From positions 1-6,515 of the forward strand of contig JAQYVG010000191.1 of assembly GCA_030145595.1 (NCBI GenBank): a stretch of DNA of 6,515 nt. Reading direction: 5' to 3'. Under the pieces are notes generated by a model. The model searched no databases, was not told the DNA's origin, and saw nothing but the letters and a program-made list of their open reading frames with translations. The stretch comes from Desulfobacterales bacterium. GTDB taxonomy: Bacteria > Desulfobacterota > Desulfobacteria > Desulfobacterales > UBA11574. Position 1 is the stretch's first letter, and every line of letters starts with the position of its first letter. This document shows positions 1-5,581 of this stretch, one piece after another. A program made the translations under genes and the position numbers.

Positions 1-104
1 GGGAGAGGGATGATCTGGTTTTTACTAAAATGCTGAAACTGAACGCCAGACACGTTTTTAGTATCACATCAGATTGAATTCATTATATATTTGCTCTTTT
101 GCAG

Positions 105-117
105 GTGTCATGGACAC
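105..117. promoter_or_regulatory. Short perfect palindrome upstream of the first promoter
   Basis: The sequence GTGTC-ATG-GACAC is a 5-base inverted repeat around a 3-base centre. It ends 21 bases before the -35 box of the predicted promoter at 139-167, a position where an activator could bind. It is short enough to occur by chance, so an operator role is only an inference. Confidence 0.2.
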
Positions 118-138
118 GAGCTAAACTATAAAACTCAT

Positions 139-167
139 TTGATAGTGGTGTTTTAAAAAAGTCTAAT
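139..167 (+). promoter_or_regulatory. Predicted sigma70-type promoter for the TAXI gene
   Basis: A -35 box TTGATA (139-144; 5 of 6 to consensus) and a -10 box TCTAAT (162-167; 5 of 6) are separated by exactly 17 bases. Transcription would start near 174, giving a leader of about 80 bases before the ATG at 256. The rest of the first 255 bases is AT-rich, and I see no gene in it. Confidence 0.55.
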
Positions 168-255
168 ACGCAGGGATTTTGATGAAAAACTAACTGCCCC
201 TTAGTCTATTGCAGAATCGAAAATAATGGATACTGTTCAAATGGAGTAAAAGCCG

Positions 256-1566
256 ATGATTACGAAAAGAGAAAAGATTACCGGTTGGGAGAAGGTAAAA
301 GTCTTCGGACCTGCAACCTTGCTGGCTCTAATTGGATTTTTCGTTGCCTATCTGTTTGTCCATCCCGCTCCTCCTCGGCATATTTCGATCAGTGCCGGTG
401 CTCGCGATAGTGCGTACTTTTCTTATGCTAAAGCTTATAGCGAAATCTTAGATCGAAACGGAGTCGAGTTAGAAATAACTACTACTGCCGGATCCGTTGA
501 AAATCTTCAATTGCTTGAATTGGAATCAGGCGGTGTTGACGTTGCTTTCATACAGGGTGGTATCAGCGCTTTAGCCAAATCAGAAGCTCTCGTGTCGTTG
601 GGTAGCCTCTATTATGAACCAATGTGGATTTTTCACCAAGCCGAAATCAAACTAAAACGTCTGATCGATCTTAAAGGGTTGCGTGTAGCTGTCGGCAGAG
701 AAGGCAGTGGTAACAGAATTTTGGTGATGAAATTGCTCAGTCTAAATGGCATCAGCGATGATAACACCCGAATTTCATCATACGGACACCAAAAGGCGGC
801 TGATATGCTTTTAAACGGCAAAGTCGATGTTGCTATTTTTGTCTCCACCCATCGCTCACCTTATTTCCCCAAACTTTTTAAATCAAGATCGGTAGCCCTG
901 ATGGGGCTTGAGCGGTCTGAGGCGTATGCGTTGCGTTATCATTACCTGTATGTTGTGAAATTGTACGAAGGCGTGCTCGATTTCGAGGCCAATATTCCGG
1001 ACCGCGACATCAAGCTGGTAGCCCCGACCACCCAACTTGTGGCTCGATCCGATCTGCATCCCGCTTTGATCGACATACTGCTGCAGGCGGCCAAAGAAGT
1101 TCATAGCAAAGGCGGTGGTTTTGAAAAAAAAGGAGAATTTCCCTCGCCCCAATATATCGATTTTAAGCTCAGCACGGAGGCGGAACGCTTTTATAAATCC
1201 GGCCCCCCGTTCCTGCAGCGCTATTTCCCTTTCTGGGTGGCCAATTTTCTTGAGCGTATGAAAATAATGTTGCTGCCGATGCTGGCGTTGCTATATCCCC
1301 TTTTTAAGACCGTGCCGTTGATATATCGATGGCGAGTGCGATCCCGAATTTACCGCTGGTACTCAGAACTTGATGCCGTAGACCCTGACACGTACAAAGC
1401 CGACAGTGCTTTGCACCTTGATGAGTACATGGCTGAGCTCGATAGAATAGAACAAAGCGTATCAAACATTTCCGTGCCGCATGCCTATGCAGAAGGGCTT
1501 TTCCACCTGCGCATGCACATCGAAATGTTGCGAAACAGACTCATAAAAATGAGCAGCAAAGATTAA
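256..1566 (+). CDS. Membrane-anchored TAXI-family (TRAP-type) solute-binding protein
   Basis: A 436-residue protein of the TAXI / NMT1-like periplasmic binding fold, the family that delivers small organic acids or amino acids to TRAP transporters. The start is supported by GGAG at 243-246, nine bases before the ATG. Residues about 18-36 form an uncleaved-looking membrane anchor. The binding domain runs from about 43 to 315, with typical landmarks: ISAGARDSAYFSYAKAYSEI near its start, the GGVDVAFIQGG stretch at 92-102, and GLRVAVGREGSGNRIL at 141-156. Residues about 336-356 form a second hydrophobic segment. It is followed by basic residues (RWRVRSR) and a charged helical tail of about 75 residues, predicted to be cytoplasmic. 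No TRAP membrane subunit lies next to it, so the usual transport role is not supported by context. It stands alone, with its own promoter and a 326-base gap downstream. Ligand unknown; family assignment is firm, function is not. Confidence 0.88.
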   Translation: MITKREKITGWEKVKVFGPATLLALIGFFVAYLFVHPAPPRHISISAGARDSAYFSYAKAYSEILDRNGVELEITTTAGSVENLQLLELESGGVDVAFIQGGISALAKSEALVSLGSLYYEPMWIFHQAEIKLKRLIDLKGLRVAVGREGSGNRILVMKLLSLNGISDDNTRISSYGHQKAADMLLNGKVDVAIFVSTHRSPYFPKLFKSRSVALMGLERSEAYALRYHYLYVVKLYEGVLDFEANIPDRDIKLVAPTTQLVARSDLHPALIDILLQAAKEVHSKGGGFEKKGEFPSPQYIDFKLSTEAERFYKSGPPFLQRYFPFWVANFLERMKIMLLPMLALLYPLFKTVPLIYRWRVRSRIYRWYSELDAVDPDTYKADSALHLDEYMAELDRIEQSVSNISVPHAYAEGLFHLRMHIEMLRNRLIKMSSKD

Positions 1567-1892
1567 CAAATTAAAGATTAAGGAAATCATCCATTTCAAG
1601 GCCTGCAAATTAACTTTATTAAATCAATAGATTATGGAGGTTTCTGTAAAAAAGTCTTGTGTTACAGCTCTGTTTATGGCAATCTAATTTAAATTATTCA
1701 AAATAAGTTTTCTCTTAAGGTAATCTTTCCCCTTTCTTTCAAAAGTTTTATTAATACGACATTAAACAAATCGGCTTCGGGAATTTGTAGCGCGTCACAC
1801 AGATATAAATATCGCTTAGACGGTAAGAGAGCATTTCGGAAACTAAAACGCTTTTATTAAAATAACCGGCGATTCTTTTAGGAGGTAATATT
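1567..1892. other. AT-rich intergenic region, no gene supported
   Basis: This 326-base gap separates two genes on the same strand. I see no convincing terminator for the upstream gene and no promoter with both boxes in good agreement. The only near-coding item is an 18-codon frame (1634-1687), discussed under rejected items. A small palindrome GATAT-AA-ATATC lies at about 1801-1812. The gap ends in the strong ribosome binding site of the next gene. The length suggests that the OmpA-type gene has its own promoter here. Confidence 0.5.
1880..1885 (+). promoter_or_regulatory. Strong Shine-Dalgarno site for the VWA/OmpA lipoprotein
   Basis: A full AGGAGG (followed by T) lies seven bases before the ATG at 1893. 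This fixes the start, which also places the lipobox cysteine at the expected distance, residue 21. The site predicts efficient translation, as expected for an abundant envelope protein. Confidence 0.8.
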
Positions 1893-3215
1893 ATGAGTAC
1901 GAGATGGTTAAAAGCATTGGTCGTCATTATCGGCTGTACCGTGCTGATCGGCTGTGCAGCTCAAAAACCGACGACAACATTTCAACCTTATGATTTCGGA
2001 CCAGGATTGAAAAGCGGTAAGTATTTCCAGGAAGTGGACAACTTCCTAGTCATTCTGGATGCGTCCGCCTCAATGTCACAAAGGTACAAAGGTCGTTACA
2101 AATTGGATACCGCGAAAGATATTATCGACCACATGAACCGGACGATGTCCCCCCTGAAACTCAACGGCGCGCTGAGAACCTTCGGCGGCAGAATCTCTGT
2201 GTACAAAAAGATAACCAGTCTTATTTACGGTCTGACCGAATACAACGCGACAGAATTCGGCGCTGCACTGCAAACCGTAAAGCGGGCCGGCGGCGACAGC
2301 CCTCTGACTTCGGCTGTTGATACGGCAGATGAAGATTTGAAAACGGCCCAAGGGAAAATTGCCGTCATTGCCGTCAGTGACGGCCTGGAGATGGACGACT
2401 CGCCAGTGGCGGCGGCCCGACGTTATAAAGATCAGTTCGGCGAAAGGCTCTGTATCTACACCGTGCTGGTGGGGCAGGATGCTCGCGGAAAAAATCTTTT
2501 GGAGCAAATCTCCCAGGCAGGTCAATGCGGGTTTTCGGTGTCTGCGGATGATATTGCTGCCGGTGAAAACATGGCTGATTTTGTGAAAAAGGTGTTTTTC
2601 GGTGAAAAACCCTTCGTGGACAGTGACGGCGACGGTTTAAACGACGATTTGGATCAGTGCCCGGACACACCTGTCGGTGTTATGGTCGATGCGCGCGGGT
2701 GTGCGCTGGATTCCGACGGCGACGGTGTGTCTGACCACTTTGATCAGTGCCCGGGTACCCCCCGAGGTGTCACGGTTGGCAAGTGGGGCTGTCGGGCCGA
2801 CTCTGATCGAGACGGGGTATTTGACGACGACGACATGTGCCCGGACACACCCTACGGTGCCCAAGTCAATGAAAAGGGCTGCTGGGTTCTTAAAGGCCTT
2901 CTGTTTGACAGCACCAAGTGGGACATCAAACCGGAAATGTATCCGGCGTTGGATGAAGTGGCAGCCGTCTTTCAAAGCCATCCCTCCTTACGGATTGAAA
3001 TTCAGGGGCATACGGATAGCATGGGAGATGCTGCCTACAATAAAATGCTATCCGAAAACAGGGCCAAAGCCGTGAGGGAATATTTAGTCGATAAGGGCGT
3101 CGATTGGAAAAAGATTTCCGCTGCCGGATTCGGCGAGGCAAAACCGATTGCTGACAATGATTCGCCCGAAGGCCGCGCCATGAACCGCAGGGTTGAGTTG
3201 AAGCCGCTATACTAG
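1893..3215 (+). CDS. Lipoprotein with VWA domain, three TSP3 repeats and OmpA C-terminal domain
   Basis: A 440-residue envelope lipoprotein. The signal peptide ends in lipobox LIGC with Cys21; Ala at +2 suggests outer-membrane sorting under the E. coli rule. A von Willebrand A domain spans about 48-235. It has a metal-binding (MIDAS) motif DASAS at 56-60, a GGDSPLTSA loop at 133-141 and VSDG with Asp163, so its metal site appears intact. Three thrombospondin type-3 repeats of about 30 residues start near 243, 273 and 303; each has a DSDxDG calcium motif and ends in a conserved GC. The OmpA-like peptidoglycan-binding domain covers about 336-440, with GHTDS at 372-376 and LSENRAKAV at 386-394. 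Asp375 and Arg390 are 15 residues apart, as are the diaminopimelate-binding Asp and Arg of E. coli OmpA. Inferred role: an outer-membrane lipoprotein that grips peptidoglycan and presents a metal-dependent adhesion or interaction module. Partner unknown. Confidence 0.92.
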   Translation: MSTRWLKALVVIIGCTVLIGCAAQKPTTTFQPYDFGPGLKSGKYFQEVDNFLVILDASASMSQRYKGRYKLDTAKDIIDHMNRTMSPLKLNGALRTFGGRISVYKKITSLIYGLTEYNATEFGAALQTVKRAGGDSPLTSAVDTADEDLKTAQGKIAVIAVSDGLEMDDSPVAAARRYKDQFGERLCIYTVLVGQDARGKNLLEQISQAGQCGFSVSADDIAAGENMADFVKKVFFGEKPFVDSDGDGLNDDLDQCPDTPVGVMVDARGCALDSDGDGVSDHFDQCPGTPRGVTVGKWGCRADSDRDGVFDDDDMCPDTPYGAQVNEKGCWVLKGLLFDSTKWDIKPEMYPALDEVAAVFQSHPSLRIEIQGHTDSMGDAAYNKMLSENRAKAVREYLVDKGVDWKKISAAGFGEAKPIADNDSPEGRAMNRRVELKPLY

Positions 3216-3258
3216 GGCCTGAACCCTACGGGAAGGACCTGAGGTTCACTTGACAAGG

Positions 3259-3294
3259 TGATGAGGAGGGCACGTTAATATAACCTCCTCATCA
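3259..3294 (+). terminator. Hairpin after the VWA/OmpA gene
   Basis: An 11-base perfect stem (TGATGAGGAGG at 3259-3269 with CCTCCTCATCA at 3284-3294) encloses a 14-base AT-rich loop, 43 bases after the stop codon. No run of T follows, so it is either a weak terminator or a 3' end-stabilising structure. The better terminator lies 58 bases further on. Confidence 0.45.
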
Positions 3295-3352
3295 TCATTG
3301 ACGTTTAAATCAAAAATCAACCCTCCAATTTTTCCCCTAAGTTAATTTTGAA

Positions 3353-3393
3353 AAAGACGGAGCCTTTGACAGGTTCCGTCTTTATTCGTTTTT
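3353..3393 (+). terminator. Rho-independent terminator of the VWA/OmpA gene
   Basis: The arms AAAGACGGAGCC (3353-3364) and GGTTCCGTCTTT (3372-3383) form a 12-base stem with one G-T wobble and a 7-base loop. The stem is preceded by A residues and followed by a T-rich tail (ATTCGTTTTT). The pattern is classical for the plus strand. It ends just where the lyase-like remnant begins. Confidence 0.85.
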
Positions 3394-3403
3394 ACCCAAG
3401 ATA

Positions 3404-3712
3404 TCGAGTTCCATCGGGCTTTCATTAGGGCAGCTCAAGCAAATCTGCGGCATCACCTCCCACAAAGACTGTGGCCGCATTCAGGATGCATACACCCTAA
3501 AGGGTTCCCCGCAAGTGCACGGTGCCAGCAAGGATGCCATCGCCTATGCTCAAAGTCTCCATGGGCACCATTGCGGCCCGGAAATGCAGAGAAATAGTGA
3601 AAAATGCAGAATACGTTATCGCCATTGAGCTTATGTGTGCTGCACAGGCCATGGATCTTTTCACAACATGAAATCCGGGGAAGGTACCCTGGCAGCCTAC
3701 AAGGTGATCCGC
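3404..3712 (+). pseudogene. hutH: Remnant of a histidine ammonia-lyase family gene (HutH-like)
   Basis: Three blocks in shifting frames match the C-terminal half of the HAL/aromatic amino acid lyase family, which deaminates histidine to urocanate. Block A (about 3422-3553) reads SHKDCGRIQDAYTL, then SPQVHGASKDAIAYA. This is the family's conserved Q-D-x-Y-[ST]-L-x-x-x-PQV-x-G region. Block B (about 3555-3659, another frame) reads VSMGTIAARKCREIV, then VIAIELMCAAQAMDL, the segment that follows the EDHVSMG motif in intact enzymes. Block C (3671-3712, back in the frame of block A) reads KSGEGTLAAYKVIR, the near-terminal segment. In intact enzymes blocks A and B are separated by very roughly 120 residues; here they touch, so there is a large internal deletion. 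Between B and C the frame breaks and block B meets a TGA. The N-terminal half with the MIO-forming Ala-Ser-Gly and the extreme C-terminus are absent. There is no ribosome binding site or start. Certainly non-functional; HutH versus another lyase of the same family is less sure. Confidence 0.8.
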
Positions 3713-3797
3713 ACGGATTTTGCAGATTTTCACGGATTTTATATTATTTTATCTGTGTCTGTGTAGATCTGTTTTAATCTGTGGTATCCGCGTTCCA
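3707..3797. repeat. Intergenic repeat of GATTTT / ATCTGTG units
   Basis: A low-complexity tract begins inside the last codons of the lyase remnant. It holds three spaced GATTTT units (CGGATTTT, CAGATTTT, CGGATTTT), then several ATCTG units (ATCTGTG, GATCTG, ATCTGTG), and closes with ATCCGCG, which echoes the ATCCGCA at its start. I recognise this style of sequence (CACGGATTTT ... ATCTGTG ... ATCCGCG) as a dispersed intergenic repeat seen in many environmental bacterial genomes. Its mechanism and function are unknown to me. Confidence 0.55.
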
Positions 3798-3818
3798 TGC
3801 ATCTTAATAGAGGCGACA

Positions 3819-3849
3819 GGTAACTTTCACCCAATGGGGGAAAGTTACC
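3819..3849. repeat. Strong near-perfect hairpin
   Basis: GGTAACTTTC (3819-3828) pairs exactly with GAAAGTTACC (3840-3849). Inside, after one A-G mismatch, CCC (3830-3832) pairs with GGG (3836-3838) around a 3-base loop AAT, giving 13 paired positions in 31 bases. No T-tract follows on either strand, so it does not look like an intrinsic terminator. Possible readings are a remnant of a small palindromic element, a protein-binding site, or a bidirectional 3' end structure between the convergent genes. Confidence 0.6.
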
Positions 3850-3892
3850 AATACTGGCATTGAGTTTTACCGCGAAGTAATGTTGAAGTTTT

Positions 3893-3920
3893 ATAACCCT
3901 TGAACCCTGAACCTAGAACC
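3893..3920. repeat. Short degenerate tandem of (T)GAACC units
   Basis: Just before and after 3900 the sequence reads CCCTTGAACCCTGAACCTAGAACC, three GAACC units spaced 8 bases apart. A further TGAACC occurs at 3222-3227. This is another simple intergenic repeat in the gene-free stretch. No function is apparent. Confidence 0.45.
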
Positions 3921-3954
3921 GATCAGTTTAGTTTCATATTATTTTTAAATAACT

Positions 3955-3980
3955 CTTCGTGTCCTTCGTGTCTTCGTGGT
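3955..3980. repeat. Tandem CTTCGTG repeat
   Basis: Three near-identical units of 8-9 bases follow one another: CTTCGTGTC (3955-3963), CTTCGTGT (3964-3971) and CTTCGTGG (3972-3979). I know similar TTCGTGTCCTTCGTG strings as abundant intergenic repeats in many genomes of Desulfobacterota and other environmental bacteria. The tract lies 26 bases beyond the 3' end of the minus-strand lipoprotein gene. Confidence 0.6.
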
Positions 3981-4005
3981 GATCTCCCTTCGGTGGTCGC
4001 ATTTG

Positions 4006-5430
4006 TCATAATTTTTTCGTGGCGTGGCGGTAGGCGAACAGGGCGACGAAAAATATCAGAATCAACCCCGCTCCCATTAAAAACGAACGCAGCATCCACG
4101 TGTGCGTGTCTGATTCAAGCTTTTCCACTACCTCGATCAAGCGGGGCATGGTTCGCTCCCAGCCCGCCGAGGAAAGCAGCCGGTCGATGGATACAACCGT
4201 GTTGTTGAGACTCCCGGTAACTCCGGCAACTTTGTCCACAACAGCTTGATAATCCTTGATGTCGAAAGGCTCGGCCGGAACGTCGGACGGTTGCGGTTTA
4301 AATCGCGTTGTCATTGTATCGACCCCGGCAATGGTGTTGTTCAGATGAGCTGCCAGGTCGACACCGATTTTCATGGTTTCCCTAAGTTCCGCCAATACAC
4401 CGCTCAGTCGCTTTTCTTCAGACAAAAAATCCTCAAGCATCTCCTTGCGTTCGGCACTCAGCTCTTTCATGAACTGCTTGATGGTGGCCTGGCGTTCAAC
4501 TGCGAACTGCTCCATAAAACTTTTGATGGTTGTGTCGGCCGTCTTTTCGATCTGGTCCGGCATTTTGTCAAAGGTTGCGGCGAAAGTGTCGGCGGTGCCC
4601 TTAAGATCGTTAAGGTTGGTGAGCATCTGCTGGATTTCAGGTTTGGCATTTAATTCATGATAGAGCAGTGTACCCTGAAGTCCGGCAACGAGCTGCATGC
4701 GCATCAGCAGATACCTCATCCTCTCGGCGGTTTCCCTGACCTCATCCACGGCCCGCGTGGCCTCGGTCACCTGACTGAAAAGTCCTCCCGGCTTGGTTGC
4801 ACTTTCAAGCCGGGGTTTTTTCCCCAGTCCTTTAAAATCGCTGAAGCGGATAAAATTCACAGCAGTATATATGGGGTGCTGAACTCGCCACTCCAGGATA
4901 AGTGCCTTCAGGTCCTCCTGCTGGCCTGCTGTCAGAACCTTGGCGGCGAGGGACCAGATTTGGGTTTCAAGCATTTTCAAGGCTTGAACGACGATTTCGG
5001 CCGGTTTCCCAAAGTGCTTTGCCAGGTAGTAGTCCTCCCAGACGATTCTATTCAAGGTTACAAACACCAGCATGTCCAGCAGGGCAATGCCCGGGTACGG
5101 ACCGGTTACGATATCCACCGCGGAAGAGATGGCGTAGACCTGCATCTTGGAAGCTGCCAGGCGTGCTTCGGGTGTATCGGCTTGATCGGCCATGATGGCG
5201 ACAGCCTGAGTGATGGTAACATTGAACGTATCAGCAAAACTCATCAGGGCCGCTTGCAGTTCGGCACGGCTGACCTGACCGGAACCGACCCTCCCGGTGG
5301 ATTGCGACGCCGCCGATTTTTCTTGGCTGCGGGAAGAACCGGTCGTCACGGCAGCGCAACCGGCAATGATCATTAGCAGGAAAAAGATGCCGAGCAACAA
5401 ACCTAGAGGCGAAAATTTTCTGTATGGCAT
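4006..5430 (-). CDS. Lipoprotein of unknown function with long helical region and C-terminal membrane anchor
   Basis: A 474-residue protein that I cannot assign to a family of known function. I chose the ATG at 5430 because AGGGGG lies six bases upstream of it and it gives a short lipoprotein signal. A longer frame starting at 5490 lacks a ribosome binding site. The signal ends in lipobox IAGC with Cys25 and Ala at +2. A low-complexity Ser/Gly/Gln linker (about 29-52) follows. Next comes a helical domain (about 54-200) with conserved-looking stretches GIALLDMLVFVTLNRIVWED (114-133) and IWSLAAKVLTAGQQ (158-171). A highly charged coiled-coil-like region (about 278-356) contains three 15-residue repeats at 302-316, 317-331 and 332-346. 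A final hydrophobic segment (about 449-467) ends in a basic tail (RHATKKL). The predicted layout is a lipid-anchored N-terminus, a periplasmic body, an inner-membrane segment and a cytoplasmic tail. If the lipid goes to the outer membrane, the protein would span the envelope. It lies 151 bases downstream of the channel gene, on the same strand. Confidence 0.85.
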   Translation of the reverse strand: MPYRKFSPLGLLLGIFFLLMIIAGCAAVTTGSSRSQEKSAASQSTGRVGSGQVSRAELQAALMSFADTFNVTITQAVAIMADQADTPEARLAASKMQVYAISSAVDIVTGPYPGIALLDMLVFVTLNRIVWEDYYLAKHFGKPAEIVVQALKMLETQIWSLAAKVLTAGQQEDLKALILEWRVQHPIYTAVNFIRFSDFKGLGKKPRLESATKPGGLFSQVTEATRAVDEVRETAERMRYLLMRMQLVAGLQGTLLYHELNAKPEIQQMLTNLNDLKGTADTFAATFDKMPDQIEKTADTTIKSFMEQFAVERQATIKQFMKELSAERKEMLEDFLSEEKRLSGVLAELRETMKIGVDLAAHLNNTIAGVDTMTTRFKPQPSDVPAEPFDIKDYQAVVDKVAGVTGSLNNTVVSIDRLLSSAGWERTMPRLIEVVEKLESDTHTWMLRSFLMGAGLILIFFVALFAYRHATKKL

Positions 5431-5485
5431 AAAACCCCCTAATCCGCACATTTCATTCTTCAATACCTTAACAGATTGTACTTGC

Positions 5486-5513
5486 ATCATAAAGATAATT
5501 TATTAAAAGTCAG
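5486..5513 (-). promoter_or_regulatory. Possible promoter for the lipoprotein gene
   Basis: Read on the minus strand, CTGACT (5513-5508; 4 of 6 to the -35 consensus) is followed after 16 bases by TATGAT (5491-5486; 5 of 6 to the -10 consensus). Transcription would start about 50 bases before the chosen ATG at 5430. If real, the lipoprotein can be expressed apart from the channel gene upstream. The score is modest and the region is AT-rich. Confidence 0.3.
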
Positions 5514-5581
5514 CACAGGTTTGTTCTTTCGTTCTATGAGTCCTTAAAAAATCGAATATTATCAGTAACCATGTCGCCGAA

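Noticed and set aside
256..1566. A shift from lower GC in the first half of the TAXI gene to higher GC in the second half, suggesting a fusion
   Set aside because: Sampled 60-base lines vary from about 35 to 58 percent with much scatter, and the binding domain is continuous across the shift. This is not enough to claim a hybrid gene.
1634..1687. An 18-codon frame (ATG GAG GTT ... ATC TAA) whose start overlaps GGAGG
   Set aside because: The product of 17 residues resembles the beginning of a signal peptide but stops at once. The GGAGG lies inside the frame, not before the ATG. It may be a relic but cannot be supported as a gene.
1801..1812. Palindrome GATATAAATATC as an operator or -10 region for the OmpA-type gene
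   Set aside because: It is pure AT-rich symmetry, with no -35 box at a good distance and no second copy.
3497..3733. A 78-codon open frame on the minus strand in the intergenic region
   Set aside because: It is the complement of the lyase remnant, whose plus-strand motifs explain the sequence. It also runs into the repeat tract.
3955..3980. CRISPR-like repeats
   Set aside because: The units are 8-9 bases long and directly adjacent, with no spacers. No cas gene is present.
4657..5376. A 239-codon open frame on the plus strand
   Set aside because: It lies entirely opposite the lipoprotein gene, whose signal peptide, lipobox, repeats and membrane segment are coherent. The antisense translation shows no recognisable domain and no ribosome binding site.
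5431..5490. A longer lipoprotein start, 20 residues upstream
   Set aside because: There is no Shine-Dalgarno sequence before 5490, while the ATG at 5430 has AGGGGG at a good distance and gives a normal lipoprotein signal. The region upstream may even hold a -10 box.
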